Assembly (NCBI RefSeq): GCF_001544455.2
Contig: NZ_FCOC02000019.1
Coordinates: 1-64,000, forward strand
DNA length: 64,000 nt
Origin: Caballeronia sordidicola
GTDB lineage: Bacteria > Pseudomonadota > Gammaproteobacteria > Burkholderiales > Burkholderiaceae
Reading direction: 5' to 3'
The notes below the pieces were generated by a model that ran no database searches, was not told the origin of the DNA, and saw only the letters and a program-made list of their open reading frames with translations. The position numbers were made by a program, and so were the translations under genes. Within the stretch, counting starts at the first letter, position 1; every line of letters starts with the position of its first letter. Positions 62,269 through 64,000 of the stretch are shown one piece after another.

Positions 62269-63189
62269 TTGAATCAAAAGCAACTTGAAGCGTTCAGGTT
62301 GGTTATCAAGACCGGGAGTTTGACCACTGCATCGCAGCAACTTCATGTGTCGCAGCCAACTATGAGTCGGTTGTTAAGTGAACTCGAAAAGTCCATCGGA
62401 CTTAAGCTGTTCGATCGACGCCAGGGAAAGATCAGTGTTCGCTCAGAAGCCCTCGCGTTTTATGAGAGCGTGGAGAAGGTATTTCTCGGTGCGAACTATC
62501 TTCGACGTGTTGCCGAAGAAATACGAAATAGTGTTGGTGTGCGACTACGAGTGGGCTGTCTACCGGCACTCGGGCTTACCTTCATGCCAGAGATCATCGT
62601 GGGCTTTTACACGATGCACCCAAGAACCAGTATTGAATTGACCGTGGCCACATCATCGTCGGTTGGGGAGTCGATAGCGGTCGGAGCTTCTGATATAGCA
62701 GTGGTGGAAGGAACTCCGAATCTGATCGGTGTGGACCTCCTGAAGTCTTTCAGCATTCCACGCGTGGGCGTGATGCGAGCGGATGATCCTTTAGCGCAGA
62801 AGCAGGTGCTGGATCTAAATTCCTATTCGGCGGGACGGATAGTTTGGATGGCGTCGGTTGCCAATGCTCAATCAACACTGGTTCGAGATCTCGGGCGCTG
62901 TGCGCCCGATAGTAGAGGTTCACTTTTCGTGAATCTGGCGAGTACAGCGTGTCGGTTCGTTTCGCTCGGTGCTGGAATTGCGGTGATCGATCCGATCACC
63001 GCGATGTCGCTGCCGCTTTCTGGCCTTGTCATCAAGCCACTTGAGCCACAAATGAAGTTCCAGTTTTCGATACTGCGCTCGGAAAAGCTCGTCTTATCGA
63101 AAGAAGCTAAGACCTTTCTGGATGCGTTGGTCACGCGTTGCGAAGCGATCGAAAAGGGGTTGTTTGCGTCGGACACCGTGGTCAGCTAA
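62269..63189 (+). CDS. LysR-family transcriptional regulator
   Basis: The 306-residue protein begins with a TTG codon after GGGAGGCAAAGGGA. It has a LysR HTH at residues 3-60 (QLEAFRLVIKTGSLTTASQQLHVSQPTMSRLLSELEKSIGLKLF). The effector domain follows (RLRVGCLPALGLTFMPEIIVGF). The QPTMSRLLxELE pattern is that of the OccR/NocR-like opine and amino acid group. It is divergent from the second GGT and upstream of the riboswitch-dadA unit. Confidence 0.88.
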   Translation: MNQKQLEAFRLVIKTGSLTTASQQLHVSQPTMSRLLSELEKSIGLKLFDRRQGKISVRSEALAFYESVEKVFLGANYLRRVAEEIRNSVGVRLRVGCLPALGLTFMPEIIVGFYTMHPRTSIELTVATSSSVGESIAVGASDIAVVEGTPNLIGVDLLKSFSIPRVGVMRADDPLAQKQVLDLNSYSAGRIVWMASVANAQSTLVRDLGRCAPDSRGSLFVNLASTACRFVSLGAGIAVIDPITAMSLPLSGLVIKPLEPQMKFQFSILRSEKLVLSKEAKTFLDALVTRCEAIEKGLFASDTVVS

Positions 63190-63500
63190 TCTCAGAGGGA
63201 CGACAGAGCCTCCGAATGGAGAGATCTATGCTCCTTATTTCCATTTCAGCAAGACAGCGCGGCAACGTTGTGCCGTGCGGATGGTTATTCTCGTTAAGTT
63301 CCACGCTATCAAATTTGGCTAGCTTTCCTTAGTCTTCTTTTCGCAATTCTTCTTATCGATTGAAAACTCTTATGATAGATGAAAAATATTCTGTAGTACT
63401 ATGTATGTAAGTTGCGGTAAAGTTGATTGCAGCGATCCATTGTTATTGATCTCCTTGCCACGTTTTGCAGCATCGTGTAAGGTCAATGATGTTCAATGTG
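63190..63500. other. Intergenic region (about 310 bp) holding the promoter of the riboswitch transcript
   Basis: No gene is supported. The stretch 63320-63420 is AT-rich (ATAGATGAAAAATATTCTGT) and probably contains the promoter, but a definite -35/-10 pair cannot be fixed by eye. Confidence 0.4.
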
Positions 63501-63685
63501 TGCAGCACGGGAGAGTTCGCCCTTGAGGCGACGCCGACGGAGCAACCGCCCCGGAAACTCTCAGGCAAAAGGACCGCGTTGCAGGAACATCTGGAGAGCG
63601 ACGCTTCGTGCGTACACCGTAGGGGAGTCTCTTGCATCGTGCGACGCACTCGTTGAGACGAAACTCTCAGGTACAGGTACAGATG
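63501..63685 (+). promoter_or_regulatory. Tandem glycine riboswitch
   Basis: Two glycine aptamers follow each other. The first has P1 arms TGCA...CGG (63501-63510) and CCG...TGCA (63573-63582), the conserved GGGAGAG opening, and AAACTCTCAGGCAAAAGGAC closing. The second has P1 arms CATCTG (63588-63593) and CAGATG (63680-63685), GGAGAGC opening, and AAACTCTCAGGTACAGG closing. The linker is about five bases. The tandem arrangement turns genes on when glycine is high. It lies 68 bp before a DadA-type gene, which it should control. Expression platform structure was not resolved. Confidence 0.9.
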
Positions 63686-63753
63686 GGGCATCGACGCCGA
63701 CTAAGATTATTGGCCCTACAGTCGGCGATGCTCAATCAAATCTGGACTTTGAG

Positions 63754-64000
63754 ATGCCAAGAATCACCATTATTGGAGCTGGAGTTACCGGCGTTACTAC
63801 AGCCTACGCCCTCGCCCAGAGGGGTCACCAAGTCACCGTATATGAACGACATCGATATGCAGCGATGGAATGTTCGTTCGCGAACGGAGGCCAGCTTTCC
63901 GCGAGCAACGCGGAAAGCTGGAACAGTCAGGCGACTGTTCTGAAAGGCTTGCGTTGGATGTTCAGACGCGACGCTCCCCTGTTATTTAATCCGCGACCAA
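63754..64000 (+). CDS. dadA: D-amino acid dehydrogenase, DadA-type (partial)
   Basis: The frame starts MPRITIIGAGVTGVTTAYALAQRGHQVTVYERH and runs off the right edge after 82 residues. The dinucleotide-binding motif is at residues 5-30, and FANGGQLSASNAESWNS is the flavin-contacting block typical of DadA. The enzyme oxidises D-amino acids (or glycine) to 2-oxo acids, passing electrons to the respiratory chain. The preceding glycine riboswitch suggests that glycine itself or a glycine-yielding compound is its cue. Confidence 0.88.
   Translation, partial: MPRITIIGAGVTGVTTAYALAQRGHQVTVYERHRYAAMECSFANGGQLSASNAESWNSQATVLKGLRWMFRRDAPLLFNPRP

Noticed and set aside
1..64000. CRISPR array, rRNA or tRNA genes
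   Set aside because: I found no regularly spaced repeats, no rRNA-like sequence and no convincing cloverleaf.

Overview
The window looks like accessory DNA from a GC-rich beta-proteobacterium, most likely Burkholderia sensu lato (Paraburkholderia/Caballeronia type). Support comes from two Burkholderia-type 16-strand porins, DUF3717 and DUF2164 proteins, an ImuA, an ExoIII/LigD pair, LexA boxes of the CTGT-N8-ACAG type and a tandem glycine riboswitch. This assignment is an inference from gene content; no rRNA or tRNA gene is present.

Region 1 (about 1-16.7 kb) is a DNA-repair and small-gene island. It holds an exonuclease III, a LigD ligase-polymerase without the phosphoesterase domain, an SOS-controlled umuDC pair whose umuD carries a one-base insertion exactly at the catalytic-serine motif, an orphan imuA under its own LexA box, and a MarR-isochorismatase-like-MFS operon. 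It also has a tyrosine-recombinase-like gene lacking most catalytic residues, translationally coupled to a frameshifted HTH/nucleoside deoxyribosyltransferase gene.

Region 2 (16.7-18 kb) is a decayed IS6-family element next to a broken AraC gene. Region 3 (18-28.2 kb) is a catabolic and uptake block: a LysR regulator divergent from a PotABC-like transporter whose genes are interleaved with a HAD protein, a PuuB-like FAD oxidase and an aldehyde dehydrogenase. A convergent operon supplies the binding protein and a GMC oxidoreductase. A decayed LysR/ttuC pair (28.5-29.9 kb) follows.

Region 4 (30-49 kb) is a large high-GC catabolic cluster: deacylase, GabD-like dehydrogenase, class III aminotransferase, GNAT, PuuC-like dehydrogenase, HAD, PuuB-like oxidase, porin, a three-subunit flavin/Fe-S dehydrogenase, RidA, a cytosolic-type gamma-glutamyltransferase homologue (GGT), an MHS-family transporter, an unknown protein and an XRE-cupin regulator. 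Four AT-rich TCA-N6-TGA sites lie upstream of its transcription units and probably make it one regulon. It resembles the Puu putrescine route without PuuA and PuuD, with GGT perhaps handling the gamma-glutamyl step.

Region 5 (49-52.3 kb) is a graveyard of nested IS fragments (IS1182-, IS110-, IS3-, IS21-like) that also truncate an FAD oxidoreductase. Region 6 (52.8-63.2 kb) repeats the porin, MHS transporter, GGT and aldehyde dehydrogenase set with visibly more AT-rich codons, adds an argininosuccinate-lyase homologue and a LysR regulator, and contains one broken GC-rich GGT. The window ends in a tandem glycine riboswitch leading into a DadA-type D-amino acid dehydrogenase.
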